Positions 23,621 to 34,354 of a stretch of DNA of 64,000 nt are shown one piece after another; within the stretch, counting starts at the first letter, position 1, and each line of letters begins with the position of its first letter. This DNA comes from Endomychus coccineus (lineage: Eukaryota > Arthropoda > Insecta > Coleoptera > Endomychidae). The stretch is taken from NCBI GenBank assembly GCA_958510875.1, contig OY294067.1, positions 258,293,736-258,357,735 of the forward strand, read 5' to 3'. Made by a program: the position numbers and the translations under genes. The notes beneath the pieces were generated by a model that had not been told where the DNA came from, did no database searches, and saw only the letters and a program-made list of their open reading frames with translations.

Positions 23621-23872
23621 ATGGTGGACCGGGATGGCGACGGGCTGGCCGTGCGCTGGGGCAGTGTGCAAGGTGTTGCCGTTGGAGAGAATGAGGACAG
23701 CGAGGGAGTGCCTCATTTATCTCCACCGTATAACACCCAGCCACTGCCCTTACAACTGCAGCGCCCTTATTCAAGGTCAATGTCGTCCCTTCCTCCAGAG
23801 CCCTTCATGATAATGCGCACCAAGGCCCTTAACCGAAGGGTCTGCATCAATGTTGGAGGAGTTAAACATGAG
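23621..23872 (+). CDS. Shab: Shab (Kv2) potassium channel, coding exon 1
   Basis: Encodes residues 1-84 of the Shab/Kv2 delayed-rectifier potassium channel subunit, a plasma-membrane protein that tetramerises to repolarise neurons and muscle. The first 50 residues are a poorly conserved cytosolic leader; then [11 protein letters not shown], shared with mammalian Kv2.1, and the start of the T1 domain ([13 protein letters not shown]). I chose ATG 23,621 because an in-frame TGA at 23,570 blocks upstream ATGs unless it is read through or skipped. The exon ends in phase 0 at GAG before GTAAGT (23,873). The next codons are at 28,165. Confidence 0.93.
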
Positions 23873-24255
23873 GTAAGTTACAGCATTGAATATAATCATT
23901 AAAGTGTGCTTGATGATGTGGCTTGGATTAAAACTGAATAACTCGAAGCGGCCATTGGATGTAGAGTTGTCAAATAACAATCATACAGAAGCAGTTGAGG
24001 GAGCCAAAGTTATATTTTCCCAAACAGACAGTATCGATGACGATATTTACATGTATGTCGATAGACGTAAATCTCTGACAAAATTGCTTGGATAGTCAAC
24101 AGTTGAACAGAGCAATTAGTTTTCTTTATTGAAACTATTGGAGTAATTCATGTTAGATTCCGATATATGTTCAGTTGAACTGATTGGATGTTCTCTACTG
24201 CAGGGTCAGTGTCTATTTAGTGTCTCCAGATGATGTTATCAAATTCCTTCCAGCT

Positions 24256-26075
24256 CCGAATGTTTCTAGTCCAGGCATTCAAGGAATTTTTTTGTCCAAA
24301 TTTCAGCAAAGTCTAATTTTGGTTTATTCTGATGTATTTTCACGCACTGAACACGATGGTGTGTAACTAACCCTGTGCTGTAAAAACTATGGCCATTTTT
24401 GGACCCAAAAAATGTCCATTTTCCGTTTTTTTTTGCGTTTTGAGAAAAACTATGGGTTGTATGAAAATATGTATGGATCAAAACTTGTTGCAAAAATTAA
24501 TACGCGATTTTTGGCTTCAGTCCGAAGGTAATAAGAGGTCGTGGACCCAAGAAGCGCATTTAGTATGTTTTTTTAGCACATTGAAAAATTGAGTATATGT
24601 CAGAGAGCTTTTGTTTTTTTTCATATCCTGTTTCGTTTAAAAGATAGTATTTTTATTTCTCTTTCCTCTGGTTTTTGATATTTTGACCTACTCCCTTTTT
24701 TGGCGCCAAAATCGGCCATTGCAAAATCCTTATTTAGCGAATTTCAGATGGAATACTCATATTATCGATCTAAAACTAAATTCAGTTCAAAGATTTCATC
24801 ATTCTGCATCTAAGCAAATCCCAAATTCGAGTTTTTGGTCCAAAGACATAACTTTGGCGCTATATAAAACATTTTGAACCACCGAAAAATTCAAATTTTT
24901 TGAGGTTTGAAATTTTCCACGGAATCCAAATTCAAGGTTCTATTAGAGGTTTTTATAACGAGTATTTTAAGTCTAAGTTGAGTTGGGTAGAAATGAAGCT
25001 ACCCTGATAAATGTGTTTGGGCCTCTAGAGGGCCCAATTTTAGGCCTATCGACCAACACCCTTGATCAGATTACAGAAAAATACATCAACTATTCAAGTT
25101 TGATATAGCTTATGACGATTAGTTCACAATTCCAAGTTATAATGAATTTCATCATAAAAAACTAGTGCGAAATTTCATTTAGCGGCAGTAAGCGAGCGCC
25201 ATCGTCGCGTCGGTCCAATAAATTCCGCGCGCGAAATTACAGTTTTTTTAATATTTTTAAATGCACCTGAATGCTTATGATCGTTTTGTGCGAGTAGTGT
25301 AATAGGGGGGATACTGTGACACTTCGATGGCATGTCCATCCACATGTGTCCACCGACTGTAAGTTCTTGTGTTGTGTTATCATTGACCAGAGGGTATGGG
25401 GAAAGAGTATTAACCAATGTCCAGAGGCTGTTGAAGAAGAGGTTTCTGGTTATCTGTACTTAGAGTTTGATTACCTATAGTTTTACATAGGTAGTGAAGT
25501 CTCGACAAGAAATAAATTGAATTATGCAAACTTCGCATGTTTTGTATAACTTGTTTTTATGAAAAGGTTAAAGGTTAAGAGATCAAGATTTATGTTTATC
25601 GATAAGCTTGTTATGAGAAAGTAAACAGGCCAGCGTAGATAAGATTTATTTTGAGAGTTTTACATCATCTTCACGTTATCATATCATTCCAATATAATTG
25701 AACAGTCAGTTTGTTATGGAATATCATTTATTTTTGAAATTTGTTATTCATAATAAATTCATTGAAGATGACGTAAAACAAAATATGATATCAATACCCT
25801 CTGGTCATTGATAACACACCACAAGAACTTACAGTCGGTGGACACATGTGGATGGACATGCCATCGAAGTGTCACAGTATCCCCTCTATTACACTACTTG
25901 TGAGAATGGGCATTTTTTGGGTCCATGGTTTTTCGAGCGTAGGGTAAATCCAAATTCAAACTATACCCATCGTGTTCAGGGCGTCAAAATATATAAGAAT
26001 AGACCAAAATTACAAATTTCCGGAATTCGGATGAAAATCTTCAATTTTTTTCCTTAAATGCCTGGAATATGATAG
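24256..26075. mobile_element. foldback element with interrupted left arm
   Basis: The right arm 25,796-26,075 is continuous. Its reverse complement appears on the left in two pieces: 24,256-24,420 (shared words taattttggt, ctgaacacgatgg, ggacccaaaaaatg) and 25,281-25,398 (tgacacttcgatggcatgtc, cttacagt mirror). So the left arm is split by about 860 bp of unrelated sequence. The centre (25,399-25,795) is non-coding. No transposase. Likely a non-autonomous DNA element with an insertion in one arm, or a deletion in the other. Confidence 0.75.
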
Positions 26076-27339
26076 AGGTATAACCACAATTATTATGATG
26101 AGGAATAAATTGATCTCGAGAGTGACTGAAATTCCCAATCACTTTCTATATTCTTCTGTTTAGTGTTCGAATAAGTTCAAGACAATAGTAGTATAACAGA
26201 AAATTTATAATTATAATTTACAATAAAATTACCCAAACTAGCATCATGAACGGATATAATAACAGTGATTATTCGATGATAATTATGTTTCTGTAATGCC
26301 CACAATCACCAAAACCTCATATGAGTTATGTTTAAATGATTTTCTGTCAGAAAATTCATTCTGACTGATCCAGTAGAAACCATTCTTCCAAAAAACTTGA
26401 TATACCCCAAGCGGGTTGTCTCTCATATTTCATATTACTCTCGACGAACTCGACAGATTAGGAATGTTGATAAAATGAGGTAAAAGAATTACTAACAAAG
26501 AAGGAAAGAACGGAAACATACTCATCAATTCAGGGCTACAGTAAAAAAAGGTGACGAAAACGAAGACCATTATACCGTCTATGATGAAACTAAAGAAAGC
26601 TGTATACTAGCTTAAAGTGTGTTTCGTTCGTTTTTCTTAGAAGTCAATGCTATCCTGTAATAATGTAGAGACGTTTCCATATAAACGCATATATACCTCG
26701 CTTACCACCGAGAGAAATTGTTAAAATCACAGGTTTCATATCTTCCATGGTCATGCTCGCTCATGTATGTTATTTTGTTGCCACAGTTGAATGTTAGCTG
26801 ATGTCGTTCTGTCTTGAAATCGAGTCGAACTTATTTCTTTCCACCTAACTCTACTTTCTCATCTCAAATTTATTTGAAACAGTGTTCCATAAAGATATCT
26901 ACTCGTCTTAATTTACAAGAAACTTCAAGATTTTGTTCACCAGTCAAAAACTTGAAACGCAATTATGAAATGTCAATTTCCATATTGAACCAACTGATCT
27001 TTTCTTGTGATGGTTTCTTGCGTCAGAGTCTCCATATTGATCAATCCGTTCTTTTTTTTTAATTCATCTTGAATTTTTGGCTATAGCATTTTGCCATGAG
27101 GCCAGTGGTAACTAATAATTCATTTAGAACTTACGAAACCTAGGGGCAAACAGGAGGATACATGGCCTAGGGTTCTATCAAGGCTCTTAATTCTTCATAC
27201 ACATACAAAACTAGACCACTGATAGACAGAATAAATAACATTGACTCCATTGAACTAACAAAATCATAACTTGATATTGCTTTTAACAATATGACAGAAT
27301 AGACAATTAAGAATTTTAAAACTTTTGGAGAAGATTAAA
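26076..27339. other. intronic, no recognisable element
   Basis: AT-rich intron sequence; the last few hundred bases may be the 3' UTR of the minus-strand LINE relic that follows. Confidence 0.35.
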
Positions 27340-28050
27340 TCATTTAAACTGATAGGTTGGGAAATTTCTTGACACATGAATTTGAGATAGGAATCCTTGA
27401 TTGTTTACAATGTTCAAAGGAAACTCCAAAATAATGTGAATAAGTGTTCCAACTTCACCACAGGAACATAAATCATTTTCGAGAATTTGAATCTTATGAA
27501 GATAAACCGGAGTTAAGACATGACCAGAACGTAATCTACTAATAAAGCTTATAAAAGCTCTTGAAGTTGAATTATCAATTATCATGAACCATGGCTTAAG
27601 TGAGTAGTAAGGGACCATTTCTTTGTAAATCTTGCCTTTATGTGTCAAGAAAATAGTATTTTGGCATTTATGTATAATAGCCCTTTTGTAAAGAGCAAAG
27701 AAATCTTGCAATGGAATTTTAACATTATATAGATCAGGTAATTTACAAGCTTGCTTGGCTAATCGATCAACAATTTCATTACCCGGTATGTTAACATGGG
27801 CTTTAGTCCACATACAATAAATTTTCTTCCGACTAAGTTCCAGATCAGCTACACATTTGAGTATTTCCAGTATAATGTATGATGAAGTAGCATTTATTTT
27901 CAGATTTTTCAGAGCCTTCAGTGAACTAAGGTTCGGGACCTCAGTCAACACTAAAATACATTATGTCATTCAACTTGAGTATGGTGTATTTATTGCATCA
28001 CTGAAACTCATTATTGAAGATCTCGAATCATCTAATCCTTTCTCGAAACG
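27340..28050 (-). pseudogene. LINE RNase H and C-terminal domain relic
   Basis: Minus-strand frame open for 203 codons from 27,951 to 27,340, with a degraded part upstream (DSRSSIMSFSDA, the DS.S motif of RNase H). KIYCMWTKAHVNIPGNEIVD then RLAKQACK is the last RNase H block with its histidine (WVPAHVGIPGNEIADRLAK type). After it, SRAFISFISRLRSGHVLT and DLCSCGEVGTLIHIILEF match the C-terminal CCHC-like segment (C.CGE.GTL.HI...C) of I/jockey-type insect LINEs, with the last cysteine lost. The long open frame suggests a younger copy than family A. Inserted antisense in Shab intron 1. Confidence 0.85.
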
Positions 28051-28164
28051 TTTTATCTAGCATGCATCTTATGCTTGACAAAATTGTACTGATTATATGA
28101 AATGTTCTTCCTTCATGACAGGAACTATTCTCATTATTTTTGTCAATCGCCTTCATTGTTACAG

Positions 28165-28602
28165 GTGCTCTGGAGGACTTTAGATAGGTTACCGCACACA
28201 CGTCTTGGTCGGCTGCGAGACTGCAATACCCATGAAGCATTAGGAGAATTATGCGACGACTACTCCCTCATAGACAACGAGTATTTTTTCGATCGTCATC
28301 CAAAATCATTTAGTTCCATTTTAAATTTTTACCGTACCGGCAAGCTTCATCTCGTAGACGAAATGTGCGTATTAGCTTTTAGTGATGATTTGGAGTACTG
28401 GGGAGTGGACGAGCTCTATCTGGAATCTTGCTGCCAACATAAATACCATCAACGGAAAGAGAACGTACACGAAGAAATGCGGAAAGAAGCCGAATCGCTA
28501 CGGCAGCGGGACGAAGAAGAGTTCGGCGAAGATAAGTGTTCGCAGTATCAAAAATGGCTGTGGGATATGCTTGAAAAACCTACGACTTCTATAGCAGCAA
28601 GG
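28165..28602 (+). CDS. Shab: Shab (Kv2) potassium channel, coding exon 2 (T1 domain)
   Basis: Encodes residues 85-230, completing the cytosolic T1 tetramerisation domain: [58 protein letters not shown]. The zinc-site pattern H-X5-C-X20-C-C is intact (H146, C152, C173, C174), as expected for Kv2-4 channels, where zinc sits between T1 subunits. The rest is the charged linker before S1 ([32 protein letters not shown] end). Phase 0 on both sides: acceptor AG at 28,163-28,164, donor GTGAGT at 28,603. All six membrane segments must lie further downstream. Confidence 0.95.
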
Positions 28603-28603
28603 G

Positions 28604-29534
28604 TGAGTCTGAAACAATTTGAAATGGAGATGCAGACTTGATGACTGACAATAGATTAAGACAAAAACATAGACTTATAACTTGCATGATCTAAAAGTGG
28701 TAGTAAAATTCATTCAATTATTCACCGAATAAACGGAGCTTAGGTGATTTTCATGAGAAATCGTATACATGTATTATGTTTAGAAAATGAAAAACGGTTG
28801 AGGGAACTAGTTTTGAGAGGTGTTAATACTCATTGTCAATCTACTTCTTTTGATTATAACAAACATATTATAAATCTTTGATGAACCGGAAATCTTTGTA
28901 AGAAAAGTAACAAAAATAAATTGACCAAGTCGGAATTCATAATGGCACAAAGGAAATACTATATCTGAATAGAAAAATTAATGATCTTCGGATTTGGCGA
29001 TATTCACTGGAACAAAATAGTATCTATACTTATTCAGATGTATAGCTTCAGATAAATTGTAGATAAAATTCATATGCCAACTCCGATTGTGTCCAATATC
29101 ATGGATGACTTTGACATGACATTCGGTAGAAAACATTTAATAATAACTTTCTTGGTATCCTGGAGCACTTATGATTTGGGTTTTGGATATGTAAGAGAAG
29201 GAATGAGCCTGAAGATCTGGATCAATGTAACAATTAGGATCGGGAATCAAATTAAAAATTATTTATTATATTTCGTTGACACAAGACAAGATATAAGTGA
29301 ATTTTGTGTTCAGTAGTACCGTCTGAGGTAGTAAAACTGATAGAACATGAGATTGGTTAATTTCAACAGTCAGTAATTAATCGCTTGGTCAAAGCATTGG
29401 TATGCGATTCTTTCAAGAGGATTACAAATCAGGTCCGAAAGACGATGATGACATGTTTGGCTTAACATTAAAATGAACTGCAATCAATCGATTACTGACT
29501 TAATGAGTTCCCTCACTTTTGAAAACAAATTAGA
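28604..29534. other. intronic, no recognisable element
   Basis: AT-rich. An 80-codon + frame at 29,074-29,316 has no family motif and is probably chance. Confidence 0.4.
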
Positions 29535-29624
29535 TTTCGGACACTTCAGCGGGTCAAACGTATGATTGTAGGAATAGAAAATACATTGGGAATGATTTAT
29601 AAACCGCCAATGGAAAACGTTAAG
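29535..29624. repeat. dispersed repeat, copy 2
   Basis: Same repeat as at 18,485-18,576, starting tttcggacacttcagcgg. The partial third copy is at 29,849-29,883, also starting tttcggacac, so two pieces lie 220 bp apart here. Between them, two ttttatactg.cacctgctg units (about 29,692 and 29,755) form a small local duplication. Confidence 0.65.
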
Positions 29625-30503
29625 ATATACTCTACGTTACATTGGAATTTCAATCAAATAGTCTACATAATGTATTTTACTACTATGTGTTTTATACTGA
29701 CATCTGCTGCCAGGTTGACTTCCAAATTATTCACACCATAGTATAACCTTGTTTTATACTGGCACCTGCTGTCACATGAACTATCAAAATCGACCACAGA
29801 GTAAACGCATAGTAGACTGTGACTTCACATCGATGACGTTACTGAGAATTTCGGACACTTGTGCAGGTCAAATATAAGCGTTTGATATATATATTTATAA
29901 CCAAAAAAATACTTTGTCATTATGGTTGAATAAAATACTGTAATTTCATTCGAAAAACTGGGGATGGATGTCAAAAATCCCACTCAAAACGTGGCTACCA
30001 CGCCCAATAATAACACAACTTTTATTTCAACCACTGCTAAATTTAAAATCCATACGACCAATAAGTATGGCGCAATCGTCTCCACAGTGGCTTACGCACG
30101 CATACCCAGAGTAGACAATCCGTAAATTCCGTTTTGGGTGTATTATAGTTTTTCCCTTAAACTATTATACTACTTGTAGTGAGTTAAGTAATAAGTTATT
30201 ATTTGATAAGATAAGCCGTTTCGGAAATAATTTGAGTTGAAGTTTTAATGAAATCTAAAATAGCCTAAAATAGTTTAGTAAAGGTTGTTTTGTTGAAAGA
30301 TAACAATTTTTGGTAGTCTAGTCTATAGGACTCTACATAAAAACTCAAATATCTCGTAAATGGTGCCTCTAGTAAAATATTTTCAAGAGTAACTTCTTTT
30401 CCATATTGAACGATGATTTGAAAAATGAGTCACTTAAAAAATCCATTGTCGTAGACGATAGAGAGAAAAAAGGAAATAATAGCTAGTTATTCATTTCGAG
30501 TCT

Positions 30504-31472
30504 AGGACATTTCGTTGCCGCTGTTTCGTTGCTGCCGTTTCGTCGCCAGGGCCATTTGGTCGCCAGGGCCATTTCGTCGCTGCTGTTTCGTCCCCGGTAC
30601 ATTTCGTCGTTGGTACATTTTAAAATAATTTTTTGCGCCGCCTGGACTGAAAATACTTATGTATTGAATAGAATTTCGAGACTATAGTTTCGACACTAGC
30701 TTGTCATCTTTAAACGATACAAATGTGAAAATATTAATAATCTTAAGCTATTTATGATACAATGTAAAACATCAGGTAACAAGTGGGAAATACATCACTA
30801 GAATAGTATAGTCGAAATTGGACAATGAGGTATAGTTAATAAATGATAAGGAAATTTTAATGCGGAGGTATACTAGGAAGCCCAAGGGGACAAGAGGGTT
30901 ATGGGAAATTTTAAGTTATCAAGACATCAAACAATCTATTGTAATGCAAGTCTAATTGATCGTCAAAATGTTATTGTCGTTATTTTTAATACTTTGAATA
31001 TTTCTATTGATTCTACTACGTTTAATTTAAAACCTGTACTCAGATTGATTCGACGTGTATAAGAGCAGTTTGTTTGATGTCTTAATAAAGTAAAATTCCC
31101 CATAATCATCTTGGGCCTTCCCAGTATAGCTCCATATTGGAATTTCCTAATCGCAATATTATCCAATTTCAATTATACTATTCCAATCCAATATATTTCT
31201 CAATTGTAACCCCACTTGTCACCTCGTGTCTTACCATGAATAGCTTAAGATTGTTTATATTTTCATACATAGGTATCGTTTCAAGATGATGTCGGACCTA
31301 TAGTCACGAAATTCTATTCAAAACATAACAATAAGAGTATTTTCGGTCCCGGTGGTGCAAAAAATTCCTGTAAAATGTACCGGCGACGAAACGACCGTGA
31401 CGAAATGTACCGTGGAAGAAACGACCGTGACGAAACGGCAGCGATGAAGCGGCGGCGGCGGCGAATAGTCCC
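30504..31472. mobile_element. foldback element with cgtttcgtcgcc subterminal repeats
   Basis: Arms of about 400 bp face each other around a centre near 30,990. The left end carries tandem variants of gtttcgtcgccagggccatt and gtttcgtccccggtacattt; the right end carries the complements (gtaccggcgacgaaacg, acgaccgtgacgaaac, a gcggcggcggcgg run). Inner arm landmarks also pair: the aatagaatttcg, cttaagctatt and gacatcaaacaa blocks with their complements. About 970 bp, no coding. A non-autonomous DNA transposon with tandem-repeat ends; superfamily not determined. Confidence 0.85.
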
Positions 31473-32797
31473 AATCTCATCTATTTCAGTACCTACTTGG
31501 AGAGTTACGATAGAAAAAGGAATCCTTCAAACTGAACTATGAAGGGCTGTATCTGCGTTAAGAAGCGATTTTGAAAAAGTTCTGTATTGTGTGGAATAGT
31601 TTCTTCATATATTCGCATTGAGCGCTCCTTATAGGTTAGGGTCAAACTTTAAACTCCAATATTTTCGGCAGACGTTCAACTTGAGCAACATTTTGTATCT
31701 TACTACTACCTTCAACCTCCCAGAATTTCAGATCCCCATTCATAATAGATTTTGTTTTGATTTTTCGGGCACAAAAGTAAAGTAGAGAGCTTTGCACAAG
31801 GTTTAGCCAAAAAGTAATATATCCATCATTTTTATAACACCGATTTGCATAAGAATCCAATCTTTAAGATAATAGCATATAATTTGGCGCCAAAAAATAG
31901 TTATATCTTCACTAGACTATTGAAGTGTTTGTTCTTCAGACGGAATGTACATTATGGATAACCAACCTGCTCGGAAGATACGCTGCTAGTTGCAGCCGAA
32001 ATTAGTTCTTACTCAATAGAAGTTTCTCGATCTTTCTGTTATACATAGCTGATTATCAGAAGGAGAATATGCTTTGTAGAAACCTAGGTGTTTCTCCAAG
32101 AAATAGTTTTGTTTCGAATCAGTAGGTCTGTCGGAGCGTACAGTTGACCACGGATATATTCTCCCATTCCAACTACAATTCCTGGATTCGCGACATTTAG
32201 TAATATTTCACCATCAATATAAATTTGGAGTGTGAAGCCGTAACATTCCATTTAGACAATTAAACGAGAATGTTCAGATTATCCAATTTCACAACTAATA
32301 CATACACTTTAGTCACGCTTCTGTAGAAGCTGATTTTGCCCAATTAACTTTTGGTGTTCAGTATTCATGAGTTTCATCTTTTAAGTGAACCGCCACAATA
32401 ACGTTTCCATGAGAGAACTAATAGCTTCACACGTCACAAAGGAATCAAGTTACACAACGCCTGTCGTTGAAATTAACTTTATAATGCTACCTGGGACGCT
32501 ATTTGTAGGTAATGTATTCAAGTCAATTAAAAGAAAATATGAAACATCTACAAATAGAGATAGCGATATGTACCGCTGTTCTCGTTACGAGATACATAGA
32601 TTTTGATGAGGAGATTACGTAAATTCACAATTACAGAATGCAATTTTCATAAGTGATCAAACGCCAGCAATAGTATATTGTTAGGTCAAAATTATTTTAT
32701 AATTCGCCATCATCAATTGTCTGCGGTTGCAGAATAGAAAAATTTAATCCGATGTTATTTCTAGTCGACCTTTTTATATTACCATCTAGGAAATAAA
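31473..32797. other. intronic, no recognisable element
   Basis: AT-rich with short chance frames on both strands. Nothing named. Confidence 0.4.
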
Positions 32798-34354
32798 GTC
32801 GGGAAAAAGCCAAAGTGAAAAATAGGAAAGCGGTTGAACCGATTTCAACTATTTTTTTTAATCGAATTCAAAAGTCATTTAAAAAAAAAGTTACCAGTTT
32901 ATTTTTTGTTTACATGCATTTTAGCATTTCTACAGAGGAAAATGTATCTTTTTGAATGCACTTTCAGGAGCTAAAATGCAATGTGAAAAAAAGATATAGC
33001 CGGAATATGCCAGAATTTCTTTTTCGGGGTTTTTTTGGCGTCGCTGATCACGATTCTGGAGTCGGATTGGAGCAACGACGCACATGAGGAATGCTGGTAC
33101 CCACGTCGTCTTCAGGAAATTCGTGAAAATATCTCCTGCAATTGAGTGAAATTCGTTGCGCAGGTTCTCTTGAGGATGCCAGTCATGACCATCAACCTCA
33201 ATAGTCATCCGGTAGCCAGGAAATACCCTAGGTCGTCTCCAGGGATTATTTTTCAATATGCTCAGAAACGCAACCAAATTCGTTTCTCGAGGGTTTTATG
33301 GGGAACTTATTACGATTCTGGGGTCGAAAACAATCGACGATGCATCTTATGAACAGATCTGTGATATCGATAACAAAGAATTCGATAGATACCTTTTGCA
33401 CAGTAATCAAACTTGATTGAATTTCTCAAGTGGGAAAATAATAGTGAAATATTTTTGATTTTGAATGTTAAAAATTTTAATAATTAGGTTTTTTTTTTAA
33501 GAATCAATCTACAACAATTAATTATTATGAATTATTTGTTAGAAATATTATTTAAGCAAAATCAATTAGTTTTTATTATTATTATTGTTATTATTATTAT
33601 CATTAATATTATCATTATTATTGATTCCGACTCCAGAATGGTGATTAACGTTCCAAAAAAACCCCGAGAGACGAATTTGGTTGCATTTCAGAGCACATGA
33701 CGACCAGGTGAATATAGAGGGTCATGGTCACAGCCGGCAACCTCAAAAGAACCTCCCTCACAATTTTCATCTCATTTCAAAAAATGATTCCACGAATTCC
33801 TTGGAGACAACTTTAGTACCAGCTGCCCTGAACCCCTGGCGCATCGCAGTTTGAATTTGGCACCGGAATCGCGATCAAGTAGCCCAAAAACCCCAGAGAG
33901 ACGATTTTGGTTGCGTTTCTGAGCATATTGAAAAACAGTGATCAGAGATGACCTAGGTAATCAGGGTATACTGACCACCAGGTAACTATTGATGGCTATA
34001 GTCATTACCGGCAACCTCAAAAGAATCTCTCTAACTAATTTATTTCACTCCATTGCAGAATATAATTTCACAAATTTCCTATGACGTAGGCACTAGAATG
34101 ACCTTATTAGCAACCCTAAGAACCTCGAAGTAAGAAATTCTGGTCTATTATGGCTATATTTAGCCATTTTTTTACATTGAATTTTAGCTTCTGGAAGTGC
34201 ATTTTAAAAGATGCATTTTCCTATGCAGAAATGCTAAACTGCATGTAAACAAAAAACAAACTGGCAACATTTTCTTCAAAGGAATCGGTTACAAAAAAAG
34301 CGTCAAAATCGGTTCAGCCGTTTTTACTCGACATTTTCGGATTATTCTCCCGAC
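32798..34354. mobile_element. foldback / long-TIR element, about 1.56 kb
   Basis: Left arm 32,798-33,030 starts gtcgggaaaaag; the right arm 34,130-34,354 ends with the complement gattattctcccgac. Paired landmarks include cggttgaaccgattt / aaaatcggttcagccg, tttgtttacatgca / its complement, and gcatttctacagaggaaaatg. The interior repeats a motif of the type tcgctgatcacgattctgg in both directions (33,040; 33,300; mirrored at 33,620 and 33,860) next to ggggtttttttgg/ccaaaaaaaccccg. No transposase. Related in the motif to the element at 61.1 kb. Confidence 0.8.
33572..33623. repeat. ATT microsatellite
   Basis: Interrupted (att)n run with occasional gtt, atc and aat units, inside the foldback element. 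Confidence 0.9.

Larger units (their letters stand above)
23873..28164 (+). other. Shab: Shab intron 1
   Basis: Starts GTAAGT and ends TTCATTGTTACAG; 4,292 bp, phase 0. Holds a foldback repeat (24,256-26,075), unassigned AT-rich sequence (26,076-27,339) and a minus-strand LINE RNase H relic that ends about 115 bp before the acceptor. Joining the flanking exons gives [13 protein letters not shown], matching the uninterrupted Kv2 family sequence, which fixes both splice sites. Confidence 0.9.
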
